Shown here piece by piece: positions 1 to 7,127 of a stretch of DNA of 64,000 bases. The stretch covers positions 124,001 to 188,000 of the forward strand of contig NZ_CP186925.1 of assembly GCF_049562855.1 (NCBI RefSeq), in the 5' to 3' direction. Source of the DNA: Ruminococcus_C callidus. Its GTDB lineage: Bacteria > Bacillota > Clostridia > Oscillospirales > Ruminococcaceae. Position 1 is the first letter of the stretch. Each line of letters opens with the position of its first letter. The notes beneath the pieces were generated by a model. That model did not search any database. It worked only from the letters and a program-made list of their open reading frames with translations, and was not told where the DNA came from. The position numbers and the translations under genes are program-made.

Positions 1-2
1 GC

Positions 3-137
3 ATGATCGTTTTCAACATGCACCCCGCCAACCCCAACTATAAGCTGCCGCCGGATCCGGACGTACCGGAACCGCAGACCACACCGGCTCCGGAAACGGA
101 AACCACTACGGAAACTGTGGCTGCTGCGGGACAGTGA
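3..137 (+). CDS. C-terminal end of an unidentified protein (partial)
   Basis: An open frame enters from the left edge and stops at TGA 135-137. The visible 44 residues start around an MIVFNMHP stretch and end in a Pro/Thr/Glu-rich tail (TTPAPETETTTETV). Such tails are typical of the end of a surface or membrane protein, but there is not enough to name a family. It lies on the same strand as rimO, 114 bp upstream. A repeat fragment sits in the gap. Confidence 0.55.
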   Translation: MIVFNMHPANPNYKLPPDPDVPEPQTTPAPETETTTETVAAAGQ

Positions 138-144
138 TAATTTG

Positions 145-165
145 CTTCCCCTTTCAGGGGAGGCT
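145..165. repeat. fragment of the CCTCCCC palindromic repeat family
   Basis: The stretch CTTCCCCTTTCAGGGGAGGC is the terminal hairpin of a repeat family seen in full at 6215, 13409, 18704, 20061, 21416 and 38348. It lies directly after the stop of the partial gene and could act as a weak hairpin there. Confidence 0.7.
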
Positions 166-251
166 GTTTGAAAGGAAAAATCTCTCGGAGAGGGAACAGG
201 CGGCTTGTCCGCTGTAATATTATATCACAACGATCATATGGAGGAAAAAAT

Positions 252-1595
252 ATGCCAATTCGTGTAGGCATGGTTTCTCTGGGATGTTCCAAGAATCTGG
301 TCGATTCGGAGCGTATGCTGGCAAAGCTGCGTGCCCACGGCTATCAGCTTGTGACAGAACCCGGTGAAGCTGACGTTGCAATCGTAAACACCTGCGGATT
401 TATCCAGTCCGCCAAAGAAGAAGCGATCGAAACCATTCTGGAACTGGGTGCCCTGAAAAAGGACGGCACCCTGAAAAAGATCATTCTGACCGGCTGCCTG
501 ACAGAACGCTATCAGGAAGAAGCGGCGGAACTGTTCACCGAGGCAGATGCCGTTATTGGCATCGGCAACAATCGGGACATTGTGGACATTCTCGACCACG
601 TGCTGGCTGGAGAGCGTGTCGTGCAGTTCGGCAAAAAGAGCGATGCTGAACTGAAGGGCGACCGGATCATTACCACCCTGCCCTTTTTCGCATACCTGAA
701 AATTGCCGAGGGCTGTTCCAACAACTGTACCTATTGTGCCATTCCTGCCATTCGCGGACCGTACCGCAGCGTGCCCATGGAGGACGTGCTGGACGAGGCA
801 CGCTGGCTGGCAGAGCACCATGTGACGGAACTGATCGTCATTGCACAGGATACCACCCGATACGGTGCCGATCTGTACGGCAAGTCCAGGCTGCCGGAAC
901 TGCTGCGGGAACTGTGCCACATTGACGGGATCCGCTGGGTGCGGGTGCTGTACTGCTATCCGGAACGCATCACCGAGGAACTGCTGGACGTGCTGGCAGA
1001 GGAGCCCCATATGGTGCCCTATCTGGATCTGCCGATCCAGCACTGCGATGAGGAGATTCTGCGGAGAATGCACCGCCCCGGCAACGAGGAAACCCTGCGG
1101 AACCTCATCACCCACATTCGGGAACGGGTGCCGGAGATCACCCTGCGTACCACGCTTATCACCGGCTTCCCCGGAGAAACCAAGGAGCAGTTCAACCGGC
1201 TGGGCGACTTCGTGCAGGATATGCAGTTCGATCATCTGGGCTGCTTCGCCTACTCCGAGGAGGAGGGCACCAAGGCTGCCGAATTTGAAGATCAGGTGGA
1301 CGAAGATGTCCGTGCGCACCGTGCCGATATTCTCATGGAGCAGCAGGCGGAAGTCAGTGCTGCCAAGAATGCGGCAAAGCTGGGCAAGCGAATGACTGCG
1401 GTGGTTGAGGGATATGACAAGTACGCCGGCTGTTACTTCGGCAGAACTGCTGCTGATGCACCGGATATTGACGGCAAGGTGTTCATCAAGAGCAGCAGCC
1501 GTCTGCGTCTGGGACAGTACATCACGGTAGAAGTTTTCGACACTATGGACTACGACCTGTTGGCGGAGGAGGTAACCGATGAACCTGCCGAATAA
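252..1595 (+). CDS. rimO: Ribosomal protein S12 (Asp89) methylthiotransferase RimO
   Basis: Radical-SAM methylthiotransferase that adds a methylthio group to an aspartate of ribosomal protein S12. The 447-residue protein has the N-terminal MTTase domain with cluster cysteines C12, C48 and C82. The radical-SAM motif CSNNCTYC (C155, C159, C162) follows, and a C-terminal TRAM-like region extends to about residue 445. The ATG at 252 is chosen because GGAGGAAAAA lies just before it and the family starts at MPIRVGMVSLGC. An in-frame upstream ATG at 168 would add a non-conserved leader. The last 17 bp overlap pgsA, so the two are translationally coupled, a common pairing in Bacillota. Confidence 0.96.
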   Translation: MPIRVGMVSLGCSKNLVDSERMLAKLRAHGYQLVTEPGEADVAIVNTCGFIQSAKEEAIETILELGALKKDGTLKKIILTGCLTERYQEEAAELFTEADAVIGIGNNRDIVDILDHVLAGERVVQFGKKSDAELKGDRIITTLPFFAYLKIAEGCSNNCTYCAIPAIRGPYRSVPMEDVLDEARWLAEHHVTELIVIAQDTTRYGADLYGKSRLPELLRELCHIDGIRWVRVLYCYPERITEELLDVLAEEPHMVPYLDLPIQHCDEEILRRMHRPGNEETLRNLITHIRERVPEITLRTTLITGFPGETKEQFNRLGDFVQDMQFDHLGCFAYSEEEGTKAAEFEDQVDEDVRAHRADILMEQQAEVSAAKNAAKLGKRMTAVVEGYDKYAGCYFGRTAADAPDIDGKVFIKSSSRLRLGQYITVEVFDTMDYDLLAEEVTDEPAE

Positions 1596-2154
1596 ACTGA
1601 CGCTGCTGCGTGTGATCCTGATTCCGTTTTTTCTGGTGATGATGTATGTGGACGCGATCCCGCTACATTTTCTGTGGGCACTGGTCATTTTCGCGGCGGC
1701 TTCGCTGACGGATATGCTGGACGGTAAGATTGCCCGTGCCAGAGGGCTGGTGACCAACTTCGGAAAGTTCCTCGACCCGCTGGCGGATAAGGTGCTGGTC
1801 ATCACTGCCCTGACGGTGTTTGTGGAACTGAAAGAATTCCGCATGTCGGCAATTCCGCTGGTCATCATCATTGCACGGGAATTCATGGTTTCCGGTCTGC
1901 GGCTGCTGGCTGCGGAGGAAGGCGTTGTCATTGCCGCAGGCATCTGGGGCAAGCTGAAGACCGCATTCACCATGGTGACCATTGTAGGCGTTATGGCATA
2001 CCTGTCGCTGGCATATGACTTCGGTCTGGCAGTGCCGGACTTCGTGAAAACGTGGATTCTGGGAGCACTGATCTGGATCTCCACCGCCCTCACCATTATC
2101 TCCGGTCTGGTCTATCTCAAGGGCTGCTGGAAGTATATTGACGGGGACAAATAA
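1579..2154 (+). CDS. pgsA: CDP-diacylglycerol-glycerol-3-phosphate 3-phosphatidyltransferase
   Basis: Makes phosphatidylglycerol phosphate from CDP-diacylglycerol and glycerol-3-phosphate at the membrane, the first committed step to phosphatidylglycerol. The 191-residue protein shows the CDP-alcohol phosphotransferase signature DMLDGKIARA...GKFLDPLADK at about residues 46-74, carrying the metal-binding aspartates, and several hydrophobic segments. The start overlaps the end of rimO and is preceded by GGAGGAGG. A strong terminator follows at 2173, so rimO-pgsA ends the transcript. Confidence 0.95.
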   Translation: MNLPNKLTLLRVILIPFFLVMMYVDAIPLHFLWALVIFAAASLTDMLDGKIARARGLVTNFGKFLDPLADKVLVITALTVFVELKEFRMSAIPLVIIIAREFMVSGLRLLAAEEGVVIAAGIWGKLKTAFTMVTIVGVMAYLSLAYDFGLAVPDFVKTWILGALIWISTALTIISGLVYLKGCWKYIDGDK

Positions 2155-2172
2155 GATTATAGCTAGAAACAG

Positions 2173-2224
2173 AAAAAGCACATTGCCAACGGAGCGGTTC
2201 CGAGGGCAATGTGCTTTTTGTTTT
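2173..2224 (+). terminator. Intrinsic terminator after pgsA
   Basis: A 15-bp perfect stem (AAAAAGCACATTGCC at 2173 pairing with the arm ending at 2219) with a 17-nt loop, followed by a T-rich run. It closes the rimO-pgsA transcript. Confidence 0.92.
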
Positions 2225-2241
2225 GGACAAAAACAAGTGAT

Positions 2242-2270
2242 TTGACAACATGCTCGTTTTCTGTTATACT
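2242..2270 (+). promoter_or_regulatory. Strong sigma-A promoter of the small toxin-like gene
   Basis: TTGACA at 2242-2247 and TATACT at 2265-2270 with a 17-bp spacer, a near-consensus promoter. It reads into an approximately 85-nt leader and the 42-codon gene at 2360. Confidence 0.88.
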
Positions 2271-2318
2271 AGAGGAAAGGGCTTATCATTCACGGGTAGG
2301 CGGTATTCCTTTTCTTAG

Positions 2319-2349
2319 CTCCCATAGGTTCCTCTTGAACAGATGGGAG
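2319..2349 (+). promoter_or_regulatory. Leader hairpin that hides the toxin Shine-Dalgarno sequence
   Basis: CTCCCAT (2319-2325) can pair with ATGGGAG (2343-2349), which contains most of the ribosome binding site GGGAGG (2345-2350) of the gene at 2360. Sequestering the ribosome site in the primary transcript is typical of type I toxin mRNAs; the role here is inferred. Confidence 0.65.
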
Positions 2350-2359
2350 GTGATTCTTT

Positions 2360-2488
2360 ATGATGGACAGCGTTGTAACTTTTGGCGATTTGCTGAAACT
2401 GGGGAGTTTTTTCCTCGAATTGGCAACCTTTATCGCATACATCTACTACAATCATAAAAACAGTAATCATCACAATAAGAAAAAATAA
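2360..2488 (+). CDS. Small hydrophobic peptide, putative type I toxin
   Basis: A 42-residue protein: short polar start (MMDSVVTFGD), one hydrophobic segment at about residues 11-30 (LLKLGSFFLELATFIAYIYY) and a basic His/Asn/Lys tail. This is the size and layout of holin-like or TxpA/Fst-type membrane toxins. The Shine-Dalgarno sequence GGGAGG lies 9 nt before the first ATG; a second ATG follows immediately. The gene has its own near-perfect promoter, a sequestered ribosome site, and a terminator overlapping its stop codon. A second promoter faces it from the right (2577-2605). A damaged homologue with the same tail is at 47468. The family name is not certain by eye; the locus layout is the strongest evidence. 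Confidence 0.72.
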   Translation: MMDSVVTFGDLLKLGSFFLELATFIAYIYYNHKNSNHHNKKK

Positions 2489-2572
2489 CCGCCCCTTGCG
2501 ACCAAACTTGTGACGGTTATTTTTACCTGAAGCTATGGGAGCATACCGCTTGCTTGATAAGCTCTTTTCTAT
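2478..2572 (-). ncRNA. Putative antitoxin RNA, convergent with the toxin gene
   Basis: Starts about 7 nt past the minus-strand promoter at 2577-2605 and reaches the shared terminator, giving a predicted RNA of roughly 90 nt with no coding capacity. It overlaps the 3' end of the toxin mRNA. It also contains CTCCCAT (complement of 2535-2541), which can pair with the toxin ribosome-site segment ATGGGAG. The layout resembles the Fst/RNAII and TxpA/RatA systems. Transcript ends are inferred. Confidence 0.6.
2481..2526. terminator. Bidirectional terminator shared by toxin mRNA and antisense RNA
   Basis: AAAAATAACCG (2481-2491) pairs with its complement at 2514-2524. T-rich tracts follow on both strands, so it can stop the toxin mRNA and the opposing RNA. 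The left arm contains the toxin stop codon. Confidence 0.85.
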
Positions 2573-2576
2573 TTTC

Positions 2577-2605
2577 ATTATACTACACTGCGGCAGATTT
2601 GTCAA
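2577..2605 (-). promoter_or_regulatory. Promoter of the putative antitoxin RNA
   Basis: On the minus strand TTGACA (2600-2605) and TATAAT (2577-2582) are separated by exactly 17 bp, a full-consensus promoter facing the toxin gene. No coding sequence lies downstream of it. Confidence 0.87.
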
Positions 2606-2647
2606 GAGCGAGTGCTTGGAAAATCCCAATATTTTTCCCTGCTTCTA

Positions 2648-2676
2648 TAGACAAAACGAGAAAAATATGCTATAAT
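2648..2676 (+). promoter_or_regulatory. Promoter of the aldose epimerase gene
   Basis: TAGACA (2648-2653), 17-bp spacer and TATAAT (2671-2676) with TG two bases upstream of the -10 (extended -10). It lies about 100 bp before the start at 2775. Confidence 0.75.
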
Positions 2677-2774
2677 AACAAACATATAGGCGTTACGGAC
2701 TGCACAGTTCGTCAGAATGCCCAAAATATCGCTGGGATTCTCCGGTGAACGGGAATTCCGGAAAGGAACATATT

Positions 2775-3797
2775 ATGAAGAACACAGCAACAAAAATCAA
2801 CTGGAAGGGTATGGAATGCATTCAGCTTTGTGCCGGCGGCTATACCGCACTGATCGCACCGGGAATCGGTTCGAACGTGCTGCGGCTTCACGACGATGCC
2901 AACGGCGTGGAATTTTTCCGCTGGGACGAGAACAACACACCGGAGGACATCAAGCAGTCTGCGGAAGTCTGGGGTCTGCCGACCTTGTACCTGCCGAACC
3001 GTTTTGCAGACGGCGTGCTGAAAACCTCTGATGCGGCCTATCAGCTGCCGGTAAACGAAGCGGCTCCGTTCCACAACCATATCCACGGTTTCCTTCATAA
3101 GCGGGAGCATAACGTTGTGGCATATTCCGCCAATGAGGAAGGTGCATGGCTGCGGACTTCTTATGTGTACAACGAGGAGGATCCGTTCTTCCAGTACATG
3201 CCCCTGCGGTTCACAGCGGACTTTTTCTTCGTGTTGAGCGAATACGGTCTGGAGTACAAGTTCTCCATTACCAACCAGTCCCCGAAGAAGCTGCCGGTTT
3301 CTGTAGCAACCCACACCACCATTTCTGCCCCCTTTGTAGACGGAGCCAGAGAAGAAGACATTCGCCTGCAAGTGCCGGTAGTGGAAAAGTGGACACTGAA
3401 CGAACGCTGCCTGCCTACCGGAGAGATCCTGCCGCTGAACGACTACGATAAGGCATACCTGAACGGTACCACCTGTCCGGTAAAGCGGATCGTGGACAAC
3501 GACATGTACACTGCCGGCAAGCTGACCTATCGGGGCAAGCCGTTCCGCGGAGTACTGATGACCGACACCGCCAGCGGCAAGGGTATCGGCTATGAGGTTT
3601 CCGACGGCTATCACTTCTGGATTCTGTGGAATGACCGCGGCGAAAAGCACTACTTCTGTCCGGAGCCGATGACCGCAATGATCGATGCACCGAATCTGGA
3701 TATGCCGGCAGAAAAGACCGGCTTCACCGAACTGTCCACCGGTGCTACATTCTATCTGGCACAGCATTTCTTCACCACGCTGCCGGAAGAAGCGTAA
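2775..3797 (+). CDS. Aldose 1-epimerase (galactose mutarotase-like)
   Basis: Predicted to interconvert alpha and beta anomers of aldoses in the cytoplasm. The 340-residue protein resembles the galactose-mutarotase superfamily. Its central HNHIHGFLH segment (about residues 97-105) supplies catalytic-type histidines, and the late CPEPMT segment supplies the glutamate expected near the C-terminus. The ATG at 2775 follows GGAAAGGA; the longer frame from 2745 has no better ribosome site. The next gene starts 5 bp downstream. Substrate is not determined; a role with released hexoses or cellobiose is plausible from the other sugar genes in the window. Confidence 0.85.
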   Translation: MKNTATKINWKGMECIQLCAGGYTALIAPGIGSNVLRLHDDANGVEFFRWDENNTPEDIKQSAEVWGLPTLYLPNRFADGVLKTSDAAYQLPVNEAAPFHNHIHGFLHKREHNVVAYSANEEGAWLRTSYVYNEEDPFFQYMPLRFTADFFFVLSEYGLEYKFSITNQSPKKLPVSVATHTTISAPFVDGAREEDIRLQVPVVEKWTLNERCLPTGEILPLNDYDKAYLNGTTCPVKRIVDNDMYTAGKLTYRGKPFRGVLMTDTASGKGIGYEVSDGYHFWILWNDRGEKHYFCPEPMTAMIDAPNLDMPAEKTGFTELSTGATFYLAQHFFTTLPEEA

Positions 3798-3801
3798 CTC
3801 T

Positions 3802-6147
3802 ATGCAGATACAGCAAACTCTCTCCCGTCTGGACGACCTGCTGCACCAGTGCCGGCTGGACGAAGCAGAAACCCTGCTCACCCAAGCCGTTGCACAGGCA
3901 CAGGCGGAGGCAGACACTGACAGCGAAAAGCTGCTGCGGAACGAACAGATCGGCTTCTATCGGGACTGCGGGAAGTTTCCCGCGGCTCTGGAAACTGCTG
4001 CTGCGGCACGGGCACTGTTCGAGCAGACCGGTGAAACCGATACCATTTCCTACGCCACGACCTTGCTCAACTGTGCCAATGCCTATCGGGCTGCCGGAAA
4101 CTATGAGGACGCTTTTGCCGCCTACAAAACCGTGCAGTCCCTCTATGCCCGCCTGCTTCCGCCGGACGACGGGCGTGTGGCAAGCCTTTGGAATAATCTG
4201 GCTCTCCTCTATCAGGAAACAGAGCAGTGGGAGCAGGCTTGCACCTGTCTGAAACAGGCTCTGGAACTGGTACAGCATGACCCCGATCCCACCCGTACCG
4301 GCATTTCTGCCGCAAATCTGGCGGTTTCTCTGCTCCGGCTTCACCGGACGGCAGAAGCACTTTGCTATTTGCAGCAGGCGAAAAAAATTTTGATCGGCAA
4401 AACGCCTTCGGATTTTCACGTCAGTGCCGTGTATGCCGGCTTCGGGGACGCGTACTATCAGCTGGGGGAATACGTCAAGGCTGCCGATGCCTACGAAAAA
4501 GCCCTGCCGGAGATCGAGCTGCACATGGGGCGGAACAATTTCTACGAGATCGTGTCGGAAAATCTGAAGCAGACTTATGCCCGATTGGGCGGCGGCCGTC
4601 CGGAGGAGCGGGGATTGAGGCTCTGTGAACGGTACTATATTGCTTTCGGGAAACCGATGCTGGAACGGAACTTCGGGGCGGTCTTGCCGCGGCTGGCGAT
4701 CGGTCTTGCGGGGGAGGGTTCGGAGTGTCTGGGCTATGATGATGCCCTGTCCCGCGACCACGATTTCGGAGCCGGTTTCTGCATCTGGGTGCCGGACGAT
4801 CTGCCGGAAGAAACAGTGCAGCAGCTGCGGAACGCTTATGCCGTTTTGCCGAAAAGCTACTGCGGCGTGTCCCGTGTTGCCATGCCGGAGGCAGACGGCA
4901 GAGTGGGCGTGTGCCGGCAGAGTGCCTTTTTCCGGCGGCTGCTGGGAACAGACGGCGTGCCGGAAACAGAAGCCCAGTGGCTGGAAATCGAATCCGGCAT
5001 GCTGGCGGCGGCGTGCAGCGGGGCAGTTTTTCGGGACGACTCCGGCAGCTTCACGGCGGTGCGGCGAAAGCTGTCGCTGGGCTATTCGGAGGAAGTGCGG
5101 CTGCGGCGGCTGGCACAGGCACTGGGACGCATGGCACAGTGTGGACAGTACAACTATCCCCGCATGCGGCAGCGGGGCGACTACGCCACGGCACAGCTGT
5201 ATTTGACAGAATTCTGCAAAAATGCCATGGAAGCGTGTCATCTGCTCCGGAACCAGTACGCTCCCTATGAGAAGTGGCTCCTGCGGAGCACCGCGGAACT
5301 GGAGGGCTTCGGAGCACTGGCGGAATCCCTGCGAAACCTGCTGCTTTTGCCGCCGGAGCAGGACGGCAGCGGACAGATCGAGAGCATTTGTGCGGCAATC
5401 AGAAAGGAGTGCACAGCAATGGACAAAACCGAAAAAACCACGGCGCAGGCTCCGTTTTTGGCGGATACTGCCAAGACGCTGGCTGCACAGGCGGCGGCTC
5501 TGGAAAAGCACCGTGCCACGGTGGAACAGCTGGCGGAACTGGAATTCCGCACGTTCGATAAAGTGCAGGGCATCGGCGGCAGGGCAGCCTGTCAGGACGA
5601 CTGGGAAACCTTTTCGATCATGCGGCGGAGCCAGTATCTGCCGTGGGAGGAGGAACTGCTGGAACAGTGGTTGGCGGCGTTTACCGCGGCAGTGCAGGCG
5701 GGGCGGAATCCCATTATGGAAAAGTACGCCCGCATGATGGAGAGCACAGACCCCCAGCTGTACGCCGGCTTTGCCGACCAGCTGCCGGAACTGTCGCCGG
5801 AATTTGTGCAGCTGCGGGAGGCAGTCATTGCCATTCAGATTCCGTGGATGGAGGAATTCACGGCAAAGTATCCGCATCTGGGCAGCCGTGCCCGTGTGAT
5901 TCATACGGCGGAGGATTCCACGGCACAGACTTCCTACGAAACCTATCTCCGCGGGGAACTTTCGGTGTATCCTTTTGAAGTGCTCTATGGCTATGGCCGT
6001 TGGGTGGTGTCGCTGTATCAGGCTGGAAAAAATCTGGCGTGCATGACCATGGCGGAAACCGTTAGAGCATACGGATATGCATCACTGGAAGCCGCAGAAC
6101 AGGCGTGTGCAGAAACGCCACTGAGTGGAATCCCACTGCAATTGTGA
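3802..6147 (+). CDS. TPR protein with DUF4037 (nucleotidyltransferase-like) and DUF4125 domains
   Basis: A 781-residue soluble protein with three recognisable parts. Residues 1-280 are tetratricopeptide-like helical repeats. From about 290 comes a DUF4037-type nucleotidyltransferase-like block, with GSECLGYDDALSRDHDFG around residues 305-322 carrying clustered Asp/Glu. From about 595 to the end comes a DUF4125 block (MRRSQYLPWEEE, EKYARMME). The ATG at 3802 follows the epimerase stop by 4 bp, so the two are likely co-transcribed. The biochemical role is unknown; nucleotidyl transfer is suggested only by the acidic motif. Confidence 0.8.
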   Translation: MQIQQTLSRLDDLLHQCRLDEAETLLTQAVAQAQAEADTDSEKLLRNEQIGFYRDCGKFPAALETAAAARALFEQTGETDTISYATTLLNCANAYRAAGNYEDAFAAYKTVQSLYARLLPPDDGRVASLWNNLALLYQETEQWEQACTCLKQALELVQHDPDPTRTGISAANLAVSLLRLHRTAEALCYLQQAKKILIGKTPSDFHVSAVYAGFGDAYYQLGEYVKAADAYEKALPEIELHMGRNNFYEIVSENLKQTYARLGGGRPEERGLRLCERYYIAFGKPMLERNFGAVLPRLAIGLAGEGSECLGYDDALSRDHDFGAGFCIWVPDDLPEETVQQLRNAYAVLPKSYCGVSRVAMPEADGRVGVCRQSAFFRRLLGTDGVPETEAQWLEIESGMLAAACSGAVFRDDSGSFTAVRRKLSLGYSEEVRLRRLAQALGRMAQCGQYNYPRMRQRGDYATAQLYLTEFCKNAMEACHLLRNQYAPYEKWLLRSTAELEGFGALAESLRNLLLLPPEQDGSGQIESICAAIRKECTAMDKTEKTTAQAPFLADTAKTLAAQAAALEKHRATVEQLAELEFRTFDKVQGIGGRAACQDDWETFSIMRRSQYLPWEEELLEQWLAAFTAAVQAGRNPIMEKYARMMESTDPQLYAGFADQLPELSPEFVQLREAVIAIQIPWMEEFTAKYPHLGSRARVIHTAEDSTAQTSYETYLRGELSVYPFEVLYGYGRWVVSLYQAGKNLACMTMAETVRAYGYASLEAAEQACAETPLSGIPLQL

Positions 6148-6214
6148 GAAGCTGGCTTTCTGAAAAACGTCGCAGTTTCCTTGCTTTTTAGACTTTGCAA
6201 GTGTTTTGAGAGTA

Positions 6215-6316
6215 AGCCTCCCCTGAAAGGGGTGACTCCCCACGGGGTGGGGAGATGCCCGCAGGGCAGAGGGGACCGCTCAGTACGGGGGGGACCAGCG
6301 AAGCTGGTGGAGGGGT
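6215..6316. repeat. CCTCCCC palindromic repeat, full-length copy
   Basis: Starts AAGCCTCCCCTGAAAGGGG and ends GCGAAGCTGGTGGAGGGGTT. In between are nested hairpins, including CTCCCCACGGGGTGGGGAG. A close copy is at 38348-38450 and shorter copies lie elsewhere in the window. Confidence 0.85.
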
Positions 6317-6695
6317 TCACCCGTGAAGCGTAACTTCTAGTGCAGCCGTGTCGAAACCGTCCGGCGGAATTCGCTCGTTCCTCGCTGTCCGCCTGTGGCT
6401 TGCCAACGCCGGTTGTTGCCCTTGCCTGTATCGGTAATGTTGATATTCAGGTGTTTTCCTGTGCAGACGGTGAATCTTATTTTTTACGGCGTTTGCAAGC
6501 TGGTGGAGGGGTTCACCCGCGAAGTATACTTTCTTGGGCAGCCATGTCGAAACCGTCCGGCGGAATTCGCTCGTTCCTCGCTGTCCGCCTGTGGCTTGCC
6601 AACGCCGGTTGTTGCCCTTGCCTGTATTGGTAATGTTGATATTCAGGTGCTTTCTGGTGCAGGCGGTCAACTTTATTTGATACGGCGTTTGCAAG
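6301..6695. repeat. Tandem duplication of about 196 bp
   Basis: Two adjacent copies (6301-6496 and 6497-6695) share nearly all of their sequence, including the CCGTCCGGCGGAATTCGCTC block at about 6359 and 6555 and the GCCAACGCCGGTTGTTGCCC block. The differences are scattered point changes. No start codon with a ribosome site or conserved frame was found across the copies. Confidence 0.85.
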
Positions 6696-6705
6696 TTTGT
6701 GAATA

Positions 6706-6778
6706 AGGCTCCCCTTTAGGGCACCCGAAGGGCGTGCCTTGTGCTGAGCTGGCAAGCCGTAGGCTTGACTGAGGGGTT
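6706..6778. repeat. CCTCCCC-type repeat, divergent copy
   Basis: GGCTCCCCTTTAGGGCACCC opening and GACTGAGGGGTT ending; the same arrangement recurs at 13610-13739. Confidence 0.7.
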
Positions 6779-6816
6779 ACCTGCTACAGCAGCCAACCGG
6801 TTTCACAAGGAGTTAC

Positions 6817-6853
6817 GCTTCTTTTTTTCTTTACTGAAAAGAAAAAAAGAAGC
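6817..6853. other. Long A/T hairpin
   Basis: GCTTCTTTTTTTCTTT pairs with AAAGAAAAAAAGAAGC around a 5-nt loop. It resembles a terminator but has no convincing gene ending into it. Confidence 0.55.
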
Positions 6854-6918
6854 AAAAAAAGAAAAGAATTCGCCTACCCTTGTACTGTATGGCAATGCAC
6901 CACCCGAAGATTACACAC

Positions 6919-7026
6919 CAACAAAACTCCCCCGGCGGGGCAAACAGGCGGCTGCTGCCGCCGTAACATTACCCTTTTCACAGTTGAAATTGGGGCGTAG
7001 GGTCAGCGGCGACCCGCCGCCCGCCG
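6919..7026 (-). repeat. GCGGCGAGTCGCCGC-type repeat, reverse copy
   Basis: Reverse complement of the elements at 13285-13386 and 21302-21406. It shares the segments corresponding to TACGCCCCAAT and GGGTAATGTTACGGCGG and the Gly/Pro-rich hairpin end. Confidence 0.8.
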
Positions 7027-7062
7027 CAACGGGAGAATATTGCTCTCGAAATAGCATACAAA

Positions 7063-7111
7063 AAAACAACACCGCACAAAGTCTGACGAACAGCTTTGTG
7101 CGGTGTTTTTT
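7063..7111. terminator. Terminator downstream of the AIM24 gene
   Basis: ACACCGCACAAAG (7069-7081) pairs perfectly with the arm at 7094-7106, flanked by A and T tracts on both sides. It ends the minus-strand birA-AIM24 transcript. The stem sequence resembles the tip of the GGCAATACC repeat family. Confidence 0.88.
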
Positions 7112-7127
7112 GAAATAATGCAATGGC

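Larger units (their letters stand above)
6148..7127. other. Gene-free interval filled with repeats
   Basis: No convincing coding sequence on either strand. It holds a CCTCCCC-family repeat (6215-6316), a tandem duplication of about 196 bp (6301-6695), a second CCTCCCC-type copy (6706-6778), a long A/T hairpin (6817-6853), a reverse-oriented GCGGCGAGTCGCCGC-type repeat (6919-7026) and a terminator (7063-7111). Confidence 0.8.

Noticed and set aside
234..2096. 620-residue minus-strand open frame
   Set aside because: Runs opposite rimO and pgsA, both certain from their motifs.
3772..5904. 710-residue minus-strand open frame
   Set aside because: Shadow of the TPR/DUF4037/DUF4125 gene on the plus strand; the plus frame shows recognisable domains.
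6340..6706. Overlapping open frames in the 196-bp duplication
   Set aside because: Frames are kept open by the repeat composition in several phases and both strands; no start with a ribosome site.
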